Part shown: in pieces, positions 31,732 through 40,656 of the stretch
Position numbering within the stretch: position 1 is the stretch's first letter
Layout of the letters: every line of letters begins with the position of its first letter
DNA from: an uncultured Lachnospiraceae bacterium
GTDB lineage: Bacteria; Bacillota; Clostridia; Lachnospirales; Lachnospiraceae
Direction: 5' to 3'
NCBI GenBank assembly: GCA_910586615.1
Contig: CAJUJP010000002.1
Location: 1 to 64,000 of the forward strand
DNA length: 64,000 bases
Notes under the pieces: model-generated
Told to the model about the DNA's origin: nothing
Database searches by the model: none
The model's input: the letters and a program-made list of their open reading frames with translations, nothing else
Program-made: the position numbers and the translations under genes

Positions 31732-33771
31732 TTATTTATTCAAATCTAATTCGATATCGCCTGCAAATACCTGATCCTCTTTACCAAGAGCGCCCGGAAT
31801 GATGGTGAAGGTATTGGAGATACCATCCTGTGCATCGTTGAACGGAAGCTTGGATACGGAAGATAAGGAAGCTACTGCACCGTGAGTATCACGGCCGTGC
31901 ATCGGGTTAGCACCCGGAGCAAAAGGCTGGCCCTTCTTACGTCCGTCAGGTGTGTTACCTGTAGCCTTACCATAAGTTACGTTAGAGGTAATGGTAAGGA
32001 TTGAGGTTGTAGGAACACCGTTTCTGTAGGTGTGATGTCTTCTGATCGCTGTCATGAACTTGTGAACGATCTCCTGAGCGATCTCATCTACGCGGTCATC
32101 GTCATTACCATATTTCGGGAAGTCGCCGGTTGTCTTGAAGTCAACGATAATACCGTCTTCATCTCTGATCGGCTCAACCTTAGCATACTTGATAGCAGAT
32201 AAGGAGTCAGCCACGATTGACAGACCTGCAACACCTGTTGCGAAGTAACGCTTAACGTCTCTGTCATGAAGAGCCATTTCTGCTCTCTCATAGCAGTATT
32301 TGTCATGCATGTAGTGGATGATGTTCAGTGTATTTACATACACGTCTGCCTGCCACTCCATCATGTCAAGGAACTTATCCAGAACATCATTGTACTCAAG
32401 AACATCGCCGGATACAGGACGATATTTCGGGCCAACCTGCTTCTTGGTTACTTCGTCAACACCGCCGTTTAATGCGTAAAGCAGACATTTTGCAAGGTTA
32501 GCGCGGGCACCGAAGAACTGCATTTCCTTACCAATAACCATGGAGGATACGCAACATGCGATACCGTAGTCATCACCGTGTGTCACTCTCATCAGATCAT
32601 CGTTCTCATACTGGATGGAAGAAGTCTGGATGGACATCTTAGCACAGTATTTCTTCCAGTTCTCAGGAAGCCTTGTGGACCACAGAACTGTCAGGTTCGG
32701 CTCCGGAGAAGGTCCTAAGTTGGTCAGTGTGTGCAGATAACGGAAGCTCATCTTCGTTACCATCGGACGGCCGTCAACGCCGACACCGCCAAGGGACTCT
32801 GTTACCCATACCGGATCGCCTGCAAAAATCTGATTGTACTCAGGTGTACGTGCAAACTTGATCAGTCTTAACTTCATGATGAAGTGATCAACGAACTCCT
32901 GAATCTGCTGCTCTGTGAAAGTTCCGTTAGCCAGATCTCTCTCAGCGTAGATATCAAGGAAGGTGGATGTACGTCCAAGGGACATAGCAGCACCGTTCTG
33001 CTCTTTTACGGAGCAAAGGTATCCGAAATAAGTAGCCTGGATAGCTTCCTGTACGTTGGTAGCGGGCTTGGAAATATCGCAGCCGTAGGAAGCAGCCATC
33101 TCTTTCATCAGCTTCAGAGCAACCATCTGCTCGGATAATTCTTCACGAAGACGGATCACATCATCGGTCATAACGCGGCCTGTGGAATCCTTCTGAGCCT
33201 GTTTGTCCTCGATCAGTCTGTCGATACCGTACAGAGCAACACGTCTGTAGTCGCCGATGATACGTCCACGGCCGTATGCATCCGGAAGACCTGTGATGAT
33301 ATGGGAAGAACGGCAAGCTCTCATCTCTGCATTATATGCATCGAAACAGCCTGCGTTGTGTGTCTTTCTGTGTGTGGAGAAGAACTCGCTGATCTCAGGA
33401 TCTACTTCGTAGCCGTTGTCAGAACATGCCTTCTCTGCCATTCTGATACCGCCGTAAGGCTGTAAAGAACGTTTGAAAGGCTTATCTGTCTGGAAACCTA
33501 CGATAGTCTCTTTGCTCTTATCTAAGTAGCCGGGGCCGTGGGATGTGATGGTAGATACCACCTTTGTATCCATATCAAGTACGCCGCCTGCTTCACGTTC
33601 CTGCTTCTGTAAGTCAAGAACCTGTGCCCATAAATCTTTTGTGTTCTGTGTAGCCTCAGCCAAGAAGGACTCATCACCGTCATAAGGGTGATAGTTTCTC
33701 TGGATGAAGTCGCGAACATTGACTTCTTTGTCCCACTTGCCGCCTACAAAATCTTTCCATTCTGGTCTCAT
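31732..33771 (-). CDS. pflB: Pyruvate formate-lyase catalytic body lacking the radical domain
   Basis: PFL cleaves pyruvate with CoA to acetyl-CoA and formate in anaerobic fermentation. The 679 aa cover the catalytic barrel with the active-site pair Cys406-Cys407 (GIACCVSSM) and the late GRKKGQPFAPGANPMHGRD segment. The product ends at IPGALGKEDQVFAGDIELDLNK, just where standard 750-760 aa enzymes continue into the glycyl-radical domain. That domain is encoded separately at 31108-31347. The stop is followed by about 100 non-coding bases, and both downstream ORFs have their own ribosome binding sites, so one sequencing frameshift cannot explain the split. The start has an aggagg site. Confidence 0.93.
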   Translation of the reverse strand: MRPEWKDFVGGKWDKEVNVRDFIQRNYHPYDGDESFLAEATQNTKDLWAQVLDLQKQEREAGGVLDMDTKVVSTITSHGPGYLDKSKETIVGFQTDKPFKRSLQPYGGIRMAEKACSDNGYEVDPEISEFFSTHRKTHNAGCFDAYNAEMRACRSSHIITGLPDAYGRGRIIGDYRRVALYGIDRLIEDKQAQKDSTGRVMTDDVIRLREELSEQMVALKLMKEMAASYGCDISKPATNVQEAIQATYFGYLCSVKEQNGAAMSLGRTSTFLDIYAERDLANGTFTEQQIQEFVDHFIMKLRLIKFARTPEYNQIFAGDPVWVTESLGGVGVDGRPMVTKMSFRYLHTLTNLGPSPEPNLTVLWSTRLPENWKKYCAKMSIQTSSIQYENDDLMRVTHGDDYGIACCVSSMVIGKEMQFFGARANLAKCLLYALNGGVDEVTKKQVGPKYRPVSGDVLEYNDVLDKFLDMMEWQADVYVNTLNIIHYMHDKYCYERAEMALHDRDVKRYFATGVAGLSIVADSLSAIKYAKVEPIRDEDGIIVDFKTTGDFPKYGNDDDRVDEIAQEIVHKFMTAIRRHHTYRNGVPTTSILTITSNVTYGKATGNTPDGRKKGQPFAPGANPMHGRDTHGAVASLSSVSKLPFNDAQDGISNTFTIIPGALGKEDQVFAGDIELDLNK

Positions 33772-33856
33772 TTTGAAATAGCCTCCTGTTCAATGATTAT
33801 TTTGTTAAATTTCTGACATTTTTAAAAATGCCGAAAAATGCTTATCCAGTACACAT

Positions 33857-33886
33857 ATTATATGTTATGCCAAGTGTCAGAGTCAA
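33857..33886 (-). promoter_or_regulatory. Promoter of the pflB operon
   Basis: On the minus strand TTGACT (33886-33881) and TATAAT (33862-33857) are separated by 18 bases, giving a leader of about 80 bases before pflB. Confidence 0.65.
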
Positions 33887-33962
33887 GTCGGGCTTTGTAC
33901 TTTTTCTCATACAAATGGCGTATTTTTATGAAATATTTGTGAAAAATGTATGTAAAAAATAT

Positions 33963-33976
33963 ATTGTTTAAACAAT
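33963..33976. promoter_or_regulatory. Perfect 14-bp palindrome upstream of pflB (possible operator)
   Basis: ATTGTTTAAACAAT is fully symmetric and lies about 75 bases upstream of the pflB -35. It resembles half-sites of redox repressors such as Rex but does not match the usual 18-bp Rex box. It sits in the 440-base divergent region between pflB and the DUF1858 gene. Confidence 0.4.
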
Positions 33977-34093
33977 GGTGAAATTGAGTCGGAGTAATCG
34001 TGGAAGCAAAGAGGTTCCTGTCCGGCAAAAGTCAACAGTGAGGGCAGAGAAAGCATGGTGTGCGGCGCATCATTGACTAATGAAAGATATGAC

Positions 34094-34122
34094 TTGCAGG
34101 AATTCTTTTTTCCTATTATACT
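34094..34122 (+). promoter_or_regulatory. Promoter for the DUF1858 gene
   Basis: TTGCAG (34094-34099) and TATACT (34117-34122) are spaced by 17 bases, about 90 bases before the start codon. Confidence 0.65.
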
Positions 34123-34212
34123 AATGAAACATAAAGGCATGTGAAATAATACATGTTAATGACACTAAAATAAATTGTTCCGCCTGAGCGGGATGAATGG
34201 AGGTAAATGATC

Positions 34213-34404
34213 ATGGCAGATATTACGAAGGACACGACAATAGGTGAAGCGTTAAGAGCAAATCCGGATATCGCACCGGTACTCATGGAGATCGGTATGC
34301 ACTGTCTTGGATGCCCTTCCGCACAGGGAGAGACGTTGGAAGAGGCAGCTATGGTACATGGAATCGCAGTGGACGATTTGATGGCTAAGATTGCGGCGGT
34401 GTAG
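34213..34404 (+). CDS. DUF1858 redox-disulfide domain protein
   Basis: The 63-aa product MADITKDTTIGEALRANPDIAPVLMEIGMHCLGCPSAQGETLEEAAMVHGIAVDDLMAKI matches the small domain often found with hybrid-cluster proteins. It has a CLGC redox pair and helices around it. The ATG at 34213 is nine bases from ggaggt, so it is preferred over 34207. It is monocistronic, with its own promoter and terminator, and divergent from pflB. This suggests a role in anaerobic or nitrosative redox stress, but the function is unproven. Confidence 0.85.
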   Translation: MADITKDTTIGEALRANPDIAPVLMEIGMHCLGCPSAQGETLEEAAMVHGIAVDDLMAKIAAV

Positions 34405-34458
34405 GAAGTGCTGATCTAATCACGGGTTAAGCAGGCATATGGTATTTTGTGAGTTTGG

Positions 34459-34505
34459 AGAACCTTTTGTACATCTTTATGCAGGATGTCATAAGGTTCT
34501 TTTTT
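34459..34505 (+). terminator. Terminator after DUF1858 gene
   Basis: AGAACCTT (34459-34466) pairs with AAGGTTCT (34493-34500), with an inner ACATC/GATGT stem. Six T residues follow. Confidence 0.85.
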
Positions 34506-34513
34506 GCGATGAT

Positions 34514-34568
34514 AGAACCGGAGTTGAGAGCGATGGTTTTTCAAGAGTATCTCAACGGATCCGGTTCT
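34514..34568 (+). promoter_or_regulatory. Second extended hairpin in the 34405-34825 spacer
   Basis: AGAACCGG (34514-34521) and CCGGTTCT (34561-34568) enclose an inner GTTGAG/CTCAAC stem and a loop of about 22 bases. It has the same outer arm (AGAACC) as the terminator just before it but no T tract. The rest of the spacer is AT-rich, with no gene or recognised purine riboswitch. Confidence 0.5.
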
Positions 34569-34825
34569 TATGATTTTCTGGTGCATATAAGTACATACTG
34601 CAGATGCAAAAAGAGACAAAAGTTCCAAATACACATAACATATGCCGGCATAATGCACAAAACCAATCAATTAGAATTGTCCAAAAACAACAATATGACA
34701 ACGAAATATGTAAAAAGGGACCAGAGTCCTATTTACAAAAAGGGACATATGTCATAATCTGGTTATACATTTTGGTGTTGGAAAACAGACAATACAAAAT
34801 CATACAAAACAGGAGGAAAGAAATT

Positions 34826-36052
34826 ATGAGAAAGAAGATTGTTGCAATGTTTCTTGCGGCCAGCATGGTATTTTCACTGGCGGCGTGCGGTTCGGACGGA
34901 GGAGGAGCCGCAGCGGACGGCGGAGAAGCCGCGGCAGACAATGGAAGTGCCGGGAGTGAGGAGTCAGGCGGATCGGATATCAATCTTGCCATGATCACTG
35001 ATTCAGGCGACATTACCGACCAGAGCTTTAACCAGACCACTTATGAGTCATGTAAAAAATGGGCGGAGCAGAACGGTGTGGAATTTACATATTACAAACC
35101 GGACAGCGATTCCGATGAGGCGCGTAACGCCAGCGTGGATCAGGCGGTAGCCGGTGGTGCGAATGTGATCATGATGCCGGGATATATGTTTGCGGCAGCA
35201 GTTGTTGCACAGTCCGAGTTATATCCTGATGTTAAATTCATTGCTTTGGACGTAGGCGCCGGAGATATCTGTGAGAAGGGTGTTGGCGAAGGTTATGATT
35301 ATAATCCGGATAACTGGGATGTGACGGAATATTACAACACGGATAATGTATACTGCTGTACTTATCAGGAGGAGATTTCCGGTTATATGGCAGGATACGG
35401 TGCGGTAAAACTGGGTTACAGACATCTTGGTTTCCTTGGCGGTATGTCCGTTCCGGCAGTTACACGTTTCGGCTACGGTTATGTACAGGGAATCAATGAT
35501 GCTGCGAAAGAACTTGGCGTTACAGGAGATGTGGAAGTTGAATATGTGTGCGGCGGTCAGTTCTACGGTGATGCCGATATCACAGCGGCTATGGATACAT
35601 GGTACGGAACAAAAGGCGTGGAAGTTGTATTTGCATGTGGCGGCGGTATTTTCACATCCGCAGCGGAAGCTGCTGTGAAGACAGGCGGCAAGGTAATCGG
35701 TGTTGACTCTGACCAGGCACCTGTCATCGACCAGAATCAGGAAGGTCTTACAGTAACATCTGCCATGAAAGGTCTGGGAGCTACGGTAAATACGGTACTT
35801 ACGGACATCAAGGCAGGCAAGTGGAGCGAATATGCAGGCAAGATCGACAACCTGGGTATGGTTTCGGAAAATCCTGAGGAAAATTTCGTACAGCTTCCTT
35901 TAGAGAGCACCCAGTGGGGAGACGGTTTTACACAGGACGACTATAAGGCGCTTGTAAAATCAATCTATAACGGAGAAGTTACGATTTCCAATGATATTTC
36001 GGCTTTACCTGCAACAGACGTTAAGGTGACCGATTACGGCAGCATTAAATAA
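34826..36052 (+). CDS. BMP-family nucleoside-binding lipoprotein
   Basis: This is an extracellular lipid-anchored substrate-binding protein for an ABC importer, most likely for nucleosides. The ATG at 34826 has an aggagg site and gives 408 aa. The signal peptide MRKKIVAMFLAASMVFSLAACGS ends in a lipobox with Cys21. A Gly/Ala-rich linker follows, then the PnrA/BMP fold (INLAMITDSGDITDQSFNQTTYESCKKWAEQNG, IGVDSDQAPV). The next three genes encode the ATPase and two permeases, and salvage enzymes follow, which supports the substrate call. A terminator downstream reduces expression of the transporter relative to this protein. Confidence 0.9.
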   Translation: MRKKIVAMFLAASMVFSLAACGSDGGGAAADGGEAAADNGSAGSEESGGSDINLAMITDSGDITDQSFNQTTYESCKKWAEQNGVEFTYYKPDSDSDEARNASVDQAVAGGANVIMMPGYMFAAAVVAQSELYPDVKFIALDVGAGDICEKGVGEGYDYNPDNWDVTEYYNTDNVYCCTYQEEISGYMAGYGAVKLGYRHLGFLGGMSVPAVTRFGYGYVQGINDAAKELGVTGDVEVEYVCGGQFYGDADITAAMDTWYGTKGVEVVFACGGGIFTSAAEAAVKTGGKVIGVDSDQAPVIDQNQEGLTVTSAMKGLGATVNTVLTDIKAGKWSEYAGKIDNLGMVSENPEENFVQLPLESTQWGDGFTQDDYKALVKSIYNGEVTISNDISALPATDVKVTDYGSIK

Positions 36053-36073
36053 CACAGACCCGTTCTGACGGTT

Positions 36074-36105
36074 AAGGGAGCAGGGATCGTCTGCTCCCTT
36101 TTTTT
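36074..36105 (+). terminator. Intra-operon terminator between binding protein and ABC genes
   Basis: AAGGGAGCAG (36074-36083) and CTGCTCCCTT (36091-36100) form a perfect 10-bp stem followed by seven T residues in all. Partial read-through would set a high binding-protein to transporter ratio. Confidence 0.93.
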
Positions 36106-36166
36106 ACCCAAAAACGGGCGGCGGGGAAGACGATGGAGGAGCAAAAAGAGAGGAGGTATGTAGAGG

Positions 36167-37708
36167 ATGGCCGGGTATGCAATTGAGATGCTGAATATTA
36201 CGAAGAGATTTCCGGGGATCATTGCAAATGACAATATCACTTTACAGCTGAAGAAAGGTGAGATCCATGCTTTGCTGGGTGAGAACGGAGCCGGAAAGTC
36301 AACGCTTATGAGCGTGCTTTTCGGACTGTATCAGCCGGAGGAGGGTGAGATCCGGAAAGACGGAAAAAAGGTTGCGATCAATGATCCCAACGACGCAAAT
36401 GAACTGGGAATCGGCATGGTTCACCAGCATTTTAAACTGGTAGAATGTTTCAGTGTTCTGGACAACATTATTTTGGGGGTAGAGACAACAAAGGGCGGAC
36501 TGCTGCAGAAAGATGAAGCGCGCAGGAAGGTTCTTGCGTTGTCTGAAAAATACGGGCTGCTGGTAGATCCGGACGCTCTGATCGAGGACATTACGGTGGG
36601 AATGCAGCAGAGGACAGAGATCCTTAAGATGCTGTACAGGGATAATGAGATTCTTATTTTCGATGAGCCTACTGCCGTACTGACGCCGCAGGAGATCCAG
36701 GAACTTATGATGATCATGAAGAATCTGGCGGCGGAAGGCAAAAGTATTCTTTTCATTACGCATAAGCTGGCAGAGATCATGCAGGTGGCGGACCGGTGCA
36801 GCGTTCTGCGCAAAGGAAAGTATATCGGCACGGTGGATATCAAAGATACGACACCTGAAAAACTGTCGGCGATGATGGTGGGACGGGATGTTAATTTTGT
36901 GGTGGAGAAGAAAGATGCCAGACCGGGTGAAGTGGTACTGGACATTCAGGGAATGACGGTTGAGTCGAAGCGCCACAAGAACAATGCGGTAAATAATGTA
37001 TCCTTGCAGGTGCGCAGAGGCGAGATTGTCTGTATTGCGGGTATTGACGGCAATGGACAGACGGAGTTCGTCTACGGGCTGTCGGGGCTGGAACCTTTAA
37101 AGAGCGGAACCATTAAACTGAACGGTGTGGATATCACTCATACAGCCATACGGGACCGGCTGACTTCCGGTATGAGCCATATTCCTGAGGACAGACATAA
37201 ACACGGACTTGTGCTGGATTATTCGCTGGAGGACAATATCGTCCTGCAAAGATATTTCGAGCCTCGTTTTACCAATAAAGCAGGTTTTCTGAAACGGAAA
37301 GAAATCAGGGAATATGCCAACGGATTGATCGAACAGTACGATATCCGGTCGGGACAGGGAGCTGTTACAAAAGCCAGATCCATGTCCGGCGGTAACCAGC
37401 AGAAAGCAATCATTGCCCGCGAGATCGACAAGGATCCGGAACTGCTGATCGCAGTCCAGCCTACGCGCGGACTTGATGTGGGTGCCATTGAATATATTCA
37501 TAAGCAGCTCGTGGCACAAAGGGATGCGGGTAAAGGAGTGCTGCTTGTCAGTCTTGAACTGGATGAGGTAATGAACGTATCGGATCGTATTCTGGTTATG
37601 TTTGAAGGCGAGATCGTGGGAGAGTTTGATCCGAAAAATGTTACGGTAGAAGAACTGGGACTTTACATGGCAGGTTCCGGAAGAAAGGGGGCAGGAGGAC
37701 ATGAATAA
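36167..37708 (+). CDS. Nucleoside ABC transporter ATP-binding protein (NupO-like)
   Basis: This is a duplicated ABC ATPase that powers nucleoside import. The 513 aa hold two nucleotide-binding domains. The first has Walker A LLGENGAGKSTLM (about 37-49) and FDEPTAVLTP. The second has the degenerate Walker A GIDGNGQTEF but an intact RSMSGGNQQKAIIAREI signature, as is typical for the ribose/BMP-associated class. It overlaps the first permease gene by eight bases. The start has an agaggagg site. Confidence 0.92.
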   Translation: MAGYAIEMLNITKRFPGIIANDNITLQLKKGEIHALLGENGAGKSTLMSVLFGLYQPEEGEIRKDGKKVAINDPNDANELGIGMVHQHFKLVECFSVLDNIILGVETTKGGLLQKDEARRKVLALSEKYGLLVDPDALIEDITVGMQQRTEILKMLYRDNEILIFDEPTAVLTPQEIQELMMIMKNLAAEGKSILFITHKLAEIMQVADRCSVLRKGKYIGTVDIKDTTPEKLSAMMVGRDVNFVVEKKDARPGEVVLDIQGMTVESKRHKNNAVNNVSLQVRRGEIVCIAGIDGNGQTEFVYGLSGLEPLKSGTIKLNGVDITHTAIRDRLTSGMSHIPEDRHKHGLVLDYSLEDNIVLQRYFEPRFTNKAGFLKRKEIREYANGLIEQYDIRSGQGAVTKARSMSGGNQQKAIIAREIDKDPELLIAVQPTRGLDVGAIEYIHKQLVAQRDAGKGVLLVSLELDEVMNVSDRILVMFEGEIVGEFDPKNVTVEELGLYMAGSGRKGAGGHE

Positions 37709-38840
37709 GAATCAGGGAAAGAAAGAGAGTCTTTTGCGCAACAGCGGATTTCAGACGGTCATAGCTTCGCTGCTCTGTATTATCATCGGCCTTGTGATCG
37801 GTTATATTGTGCTGCTGATCATTAATCCGAAGGGAGCCGGCGCGGCCATTGTCGCCATTGTAAAGAACTTCCTGTATTATCCCAGCGCGGCTGCGGCTAT
37901 GAAATACTTCGGCACGACGCTGGTGAAGGCGTCCGCGCTTTTGATGTGTTCTTTGTCAGTGCTGTTTGCGTATAAAGTCGGCCTGTTTAATATCGGTGCG
38001 GCAGGACAGTATGTTGTGGGAGCGGGAGCCTGTCTGTATTTTGCCCTTCAGTTTGGAATGCCCTGGTATGTGTGTCTTCTGGCGGCCATTGTGGTGGCGG
38101 CGCTGGCTGGCGGCGTGTCCGGTGCACTCAAGGCATATTTTAATGTGAATGAGGTTATTTCCTGCATCATGCTGAACTGGATCGGACTTTACAGTGTCAA
38201 TATGCTGCTGTCTCAGGTCAAAGAGCAGTCTACGCCTTACACGAAGACATTATCGAGTACAAACAGCAGTGCGCTGCTTCCGAATGTGGGACTGGATAAA
38301 CTTTTTTCCAAAAATGAGTTTGTGACGATTGGACTGATACTGTCGGTTGTCATGGCGGTTATTGTATGGGTCGTTCTGGAAAAGACGAAATTCGGCTATG
38401 AGCTGAAGGCGACCGGAATGAATAAGCAGGCGGCAAAGTACTGTGGTATGCGTGAAAAGAGAAACATTATCCTGACGATGATGATTGCCGGCGGCCTGGC
38501 AGGCTTCGGAGCAGGTATTTTCTATCTCACAGGGATCGAGCAGTGGATGGTTCAGCAGACTGCTGTTCCGGCAATGGGATTTAACGGGATTGCGGCGGCT
38601 TTCCTTGGCGGTCTGAATCCCATCGGAACTGTTTTTGCATCCTATTTTATCCAGCATATTACAAGCGGAGGCACTTATGTGGATAAAACCATGTACTGTA
38701 CGCAGATTTCTGATCTGATTTCCGCATTTATCATTTATCTGTGCGGCTTTGTTCTGTTCTTCCGTCTGTGGCTGAACAGATTTCTGGACAAGAGGGAAGA
38801 GAAACAGAATGCGAAAGAGCAGAAAGGGGGCGAAGCATAA
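37701..38840 (+). CDS. Nucleoside ABC transporter permease (NupP-like)
   Basis: This is an inner-membrane subunit of the importer. The 379 aa contain an N-terminal helix (ASLLCIIIGLVIGYIVLLII) and about eight further spans. The GLFNIGAAGQYVVGAGA and FGYELKATGMNKQAAKYCGM motifs are typical of the BPD_transp_2 family. The gene overlaps the ATPase gene and its stop overlaps the next start (TAATG), so the three subunits are translationally coupled. Confidence 0.92.
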   Translation: MNKNQGKKESLLRNSGFQTVIASLLCIIIGLVIGYIVLLIINPKGAGAAIVAIVKNFLYYPSAAAAMKYFGTTLVKASALLMCSLSVLFAYKVGLFNIGAAGQYVVGAGACLYFALQFGMPWYVCLLAAIVVAALAGGVSGALKAYFNVNEVISCIMLNWIGLYSVNMLLSQVKEQSTPYTKTLSSTNSSALLPNVGLDKLFSKNEFVTIGLILSVVMAVIVWVVLEKTKFGYELKATGMNKQAAKYCGMREKRNIILTMMIAGGLAGFGAGIFYLTGIEQWMVQQTAVPAMGFNGIAAAFLGGLNPIGTVFASYFIQHITSGGTYVDKTMYCTQISDLISAFIIYLCGFVLFFRLWLNRFLDKREEKQNAKEQKGGEA

Positions 38841-39781
38841 TGTTATTATTGATTCAGTATACATTGATATTTGCTTCTGTTCTGGTGCTGGTGGCGCTTG
38901 GCGGATGCTTTTCGGAGCATAGCGGCGTGATCAATATCGGCCTGGAAGGGATCATGGTGATCGGAGCATTGGGCGGCGCTCTCATGATGAAGTATATTTC
39001 AGCCGGACTGGCGGCACCCGTTATCATTCTGCTGGTCATTCTTGCCAGTGCCCTGGCAGGTATGCTGTTTTCACTGCTGCTGGGTGTTGCGGCGATCAAG
39101 TTTAAGGCGGATCAGACGCTGGTCGGGACGGCACTCAACCTTCTCGGATCTGCGGCGGCTGTAGTTCTTGTAAGAGCCATTAATACGGCGGAAAGTGTGG
39201 ATAATGTATCCTCCACTGTCGCCTACGGCCAGGCAAAAAAAGCCTTTGTCATAAACATCGGACGGTTTGAGTTTAACTGGTTTATGCTGGTTGCACTGCT
39301 TTTGCTGGTGGTATCCTATGTGGTGCTGTATAAGACCAGATTCGGTTTAAGACTGTGTGCGTGCGGCGAGCATCCGCAGGCGGCAGACTCGGTAGGCATC
39401 AATGTTTATAAAATGCGTTATGCAGGTGTCCTGATTTCCGGTGCGCTGGGCGGTCTGGGCGGTCTTGTGTATATCACCGCGGGCGTGAGCGAATGGAAAT
39501 TTGAGAACGGCGTGGCAGGTTTCGGTTTTCTGGCGCTGGCCGTTATGATCTTCGGACAATGGAAACCTGTGAATATAGGACTTGCGGCACTGCTTTTCGG
39601 TCTGTTCCGGGCGCTGTCCAACGTCTATACGGGATTTGATGCACTGGTGGCGTTGAAGATTCCGAGCACCATCTACAATATGCTGCCCTATATCATTTCG
39701 CTGATTGTACTGGTATTTGTGTCTGGAAAGTCACGGGCTCCGAAGGCGGAAGGAATACCTTATGACAAGGGACAGCGTTAA
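38840..39781 (+). CDS. Nucleoside ABC transporter permease (NupQ-like)
   Basis: This is the second membrane subunit of the importer. The start at 38840 shares an A with the stop of the previous gene and has an aaaggggg site; longer upstream frames are ignored. The 313 aa show GGCFSEHSGVINIGLEGIMVIGALGG and FGLRLCACGEHPQAADSVGINVYKMRYAGVLISGALGGLGG, the family hallmarks. About eight to ten membrane spans are visible. Udp follows about 90 bases later. Confidence 0.92.
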   Translation: MLLLIQYTLIFASVLVLVALGGCFSEHSGVINIGLEGIMVIGALGGALMMKYISAGLAAPVIILLVILASALAGMLFSLLLGVAAIKFKADQTLVGTALNLLGSAAAVVLVRAINTAESVDNVSSTVAYGQAKKAFVINIGRFEFNWFMLVALLLLVVSYVVLYKTRFGLRLCACGEHPQAADSVGINVYKMRYAGVLISGALGGLGGLVYITAGVSEWKFENGVAGFGFLALAVMIFGQWKPVNIGLAALLFGLFRALSNVYTGFDALVALKIPSTIYNMLPYIISLIVLVFVSGKSRAPKAEGIPYDKGQR

Positions 39782-39835
39782 TACGGGAGATATGGGTTGA
39801 GAAATCAAAGATTTTACAACGTTTTATTGAAACGG

Positions 39836-39857
39836 TATCGCAAGCAGGCTTGCGATA
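39836..39857. promoter_or_regulatory. Palindrome upstream of udp (possible operator)
   Basis: TATCGCAAGC and GCTTGCGATA form a perfect 10-bp inverted repeat with a 2-base centre, immediately followed by tgcatggagg. A related palindrome stands at 40790-40811 upstream of deoC. Confidence 0.5.
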
Positions 39858-39873
39858 TGCATGGAGGTATGAA

Positions 39874-40656
39874 ATGAAAAATTATTCAGAAGATGCAAGC
39901 AGGCAGTATCATATACAGGTGGCAGAGGGAGAAGTTGGGCGGTATGTGATCATGCCTGGCGATCCGAAGAGATGTGTAAAGATAGCACAGTATTTTGACG
40001 ATCCCGTACTGATCGCAGATAACAGAGAGTATATCACCTACACGGGAACTCTGGATGGCGTGAAAGTCAGCGTGACGTCCACCGGAATCGGCGGACCGTC
40101 TGCGTCCATCGCCATGGAGGAATTATACCGGTGCGGCGCCGATACTTTTATCCGGATCGGAACCTGCGGCGGTATGCAGACGGAAGTTAAGAGCGGTGAT
40201 GTCGTTGTGGCTACCGGTGCGATCCGCATGGAAGGAACCAGCAGAGAATATGCGCCCATGGAGTTTCCGGCAGTGGCGGATCTGGCAGTGACCAATGCGC
40301 TGGTAACGGCGGCGAAAAAGAAAGGATTTCCTTTCCATACGGGCGTTGTGCAGTGCAAGGATGCATTTTACGGACAGCATGAGCCGGAGACAAAGCCTGT
40401 AAGTTATGAACTGATGAACAAATGGGAAGCGTGGAAGAGACTCGGATGTCTGGCATCTGAGATGGAGTCGGCGGCGCTGTTTATCGTGGCCAGCCATCTG
40501 CACGTGAGAGCCGGTTCCTGTTTCCTTGTAGTGGCCAATCAGGAGCGGGAGAAGCTGGGACTGGAAAATCCGGTGGTTCATGATACGGATATGGCAATTC
40601 AGGTGGCAGTGGAAGCGATCCGCGCGATGATCAGGGAAGACGGCGCGCAGCAGTAA
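39874..40656 (+). CDS. udp: Uridine phosphorylase
   Basis: This enzyme phosphorolyses uridine (and often deoxyuridine) to uracil and (deoxy)ribose-1-phosphate. The ATG at 39874 follows ggaggtatg spacing and gives 260 aa. The N-terminal phosphate loop is VIMPGDPKRC. GTCGGMQ is the nucleoside-phosphorylase family loop, and the EMESAALF region holds the ribose-contacting Glu/Met/Glu. It is placed between the importer and deoC. The last 30 bases are partly repeated twice more downstream. Confidence 0.92.
   Translation: MKNYSEDASRQYHIQVAEGEVGRYVIMPGDPKRCVKIAQYFDDPVLIADNREYITYTGTLDGVKVSVTSTGIGGPSASIAMEELYRCGADTFIRIGTCGGMQTEVKSGDVVVATGAIRMEGTSREYAPMEFPAVADLAVTNALVTAAKKKGFPFHTGVVQCKDAFYGQHEPETKPVSYELMNKWEAWKRLGCLASEMESAALFIVASHLHVRAGSCFLVVANQEREKLGLENPVVHDTDMAIQVAVEAIRAMIREDGAQQ

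Noticed and set aside
33907..34140. 77-codon minus-strand frame upstream of pflB
   Set aside because: AT-rich divergent promoter region with no ribosome binding site. It covers the 14-bp palindrome and the DUF1858 promoter.
34569..34825. Purine riboswitch before the nucleoside importer
   Set aside because: The conserved loop and junction sequences of the purine riboswitch are not present.
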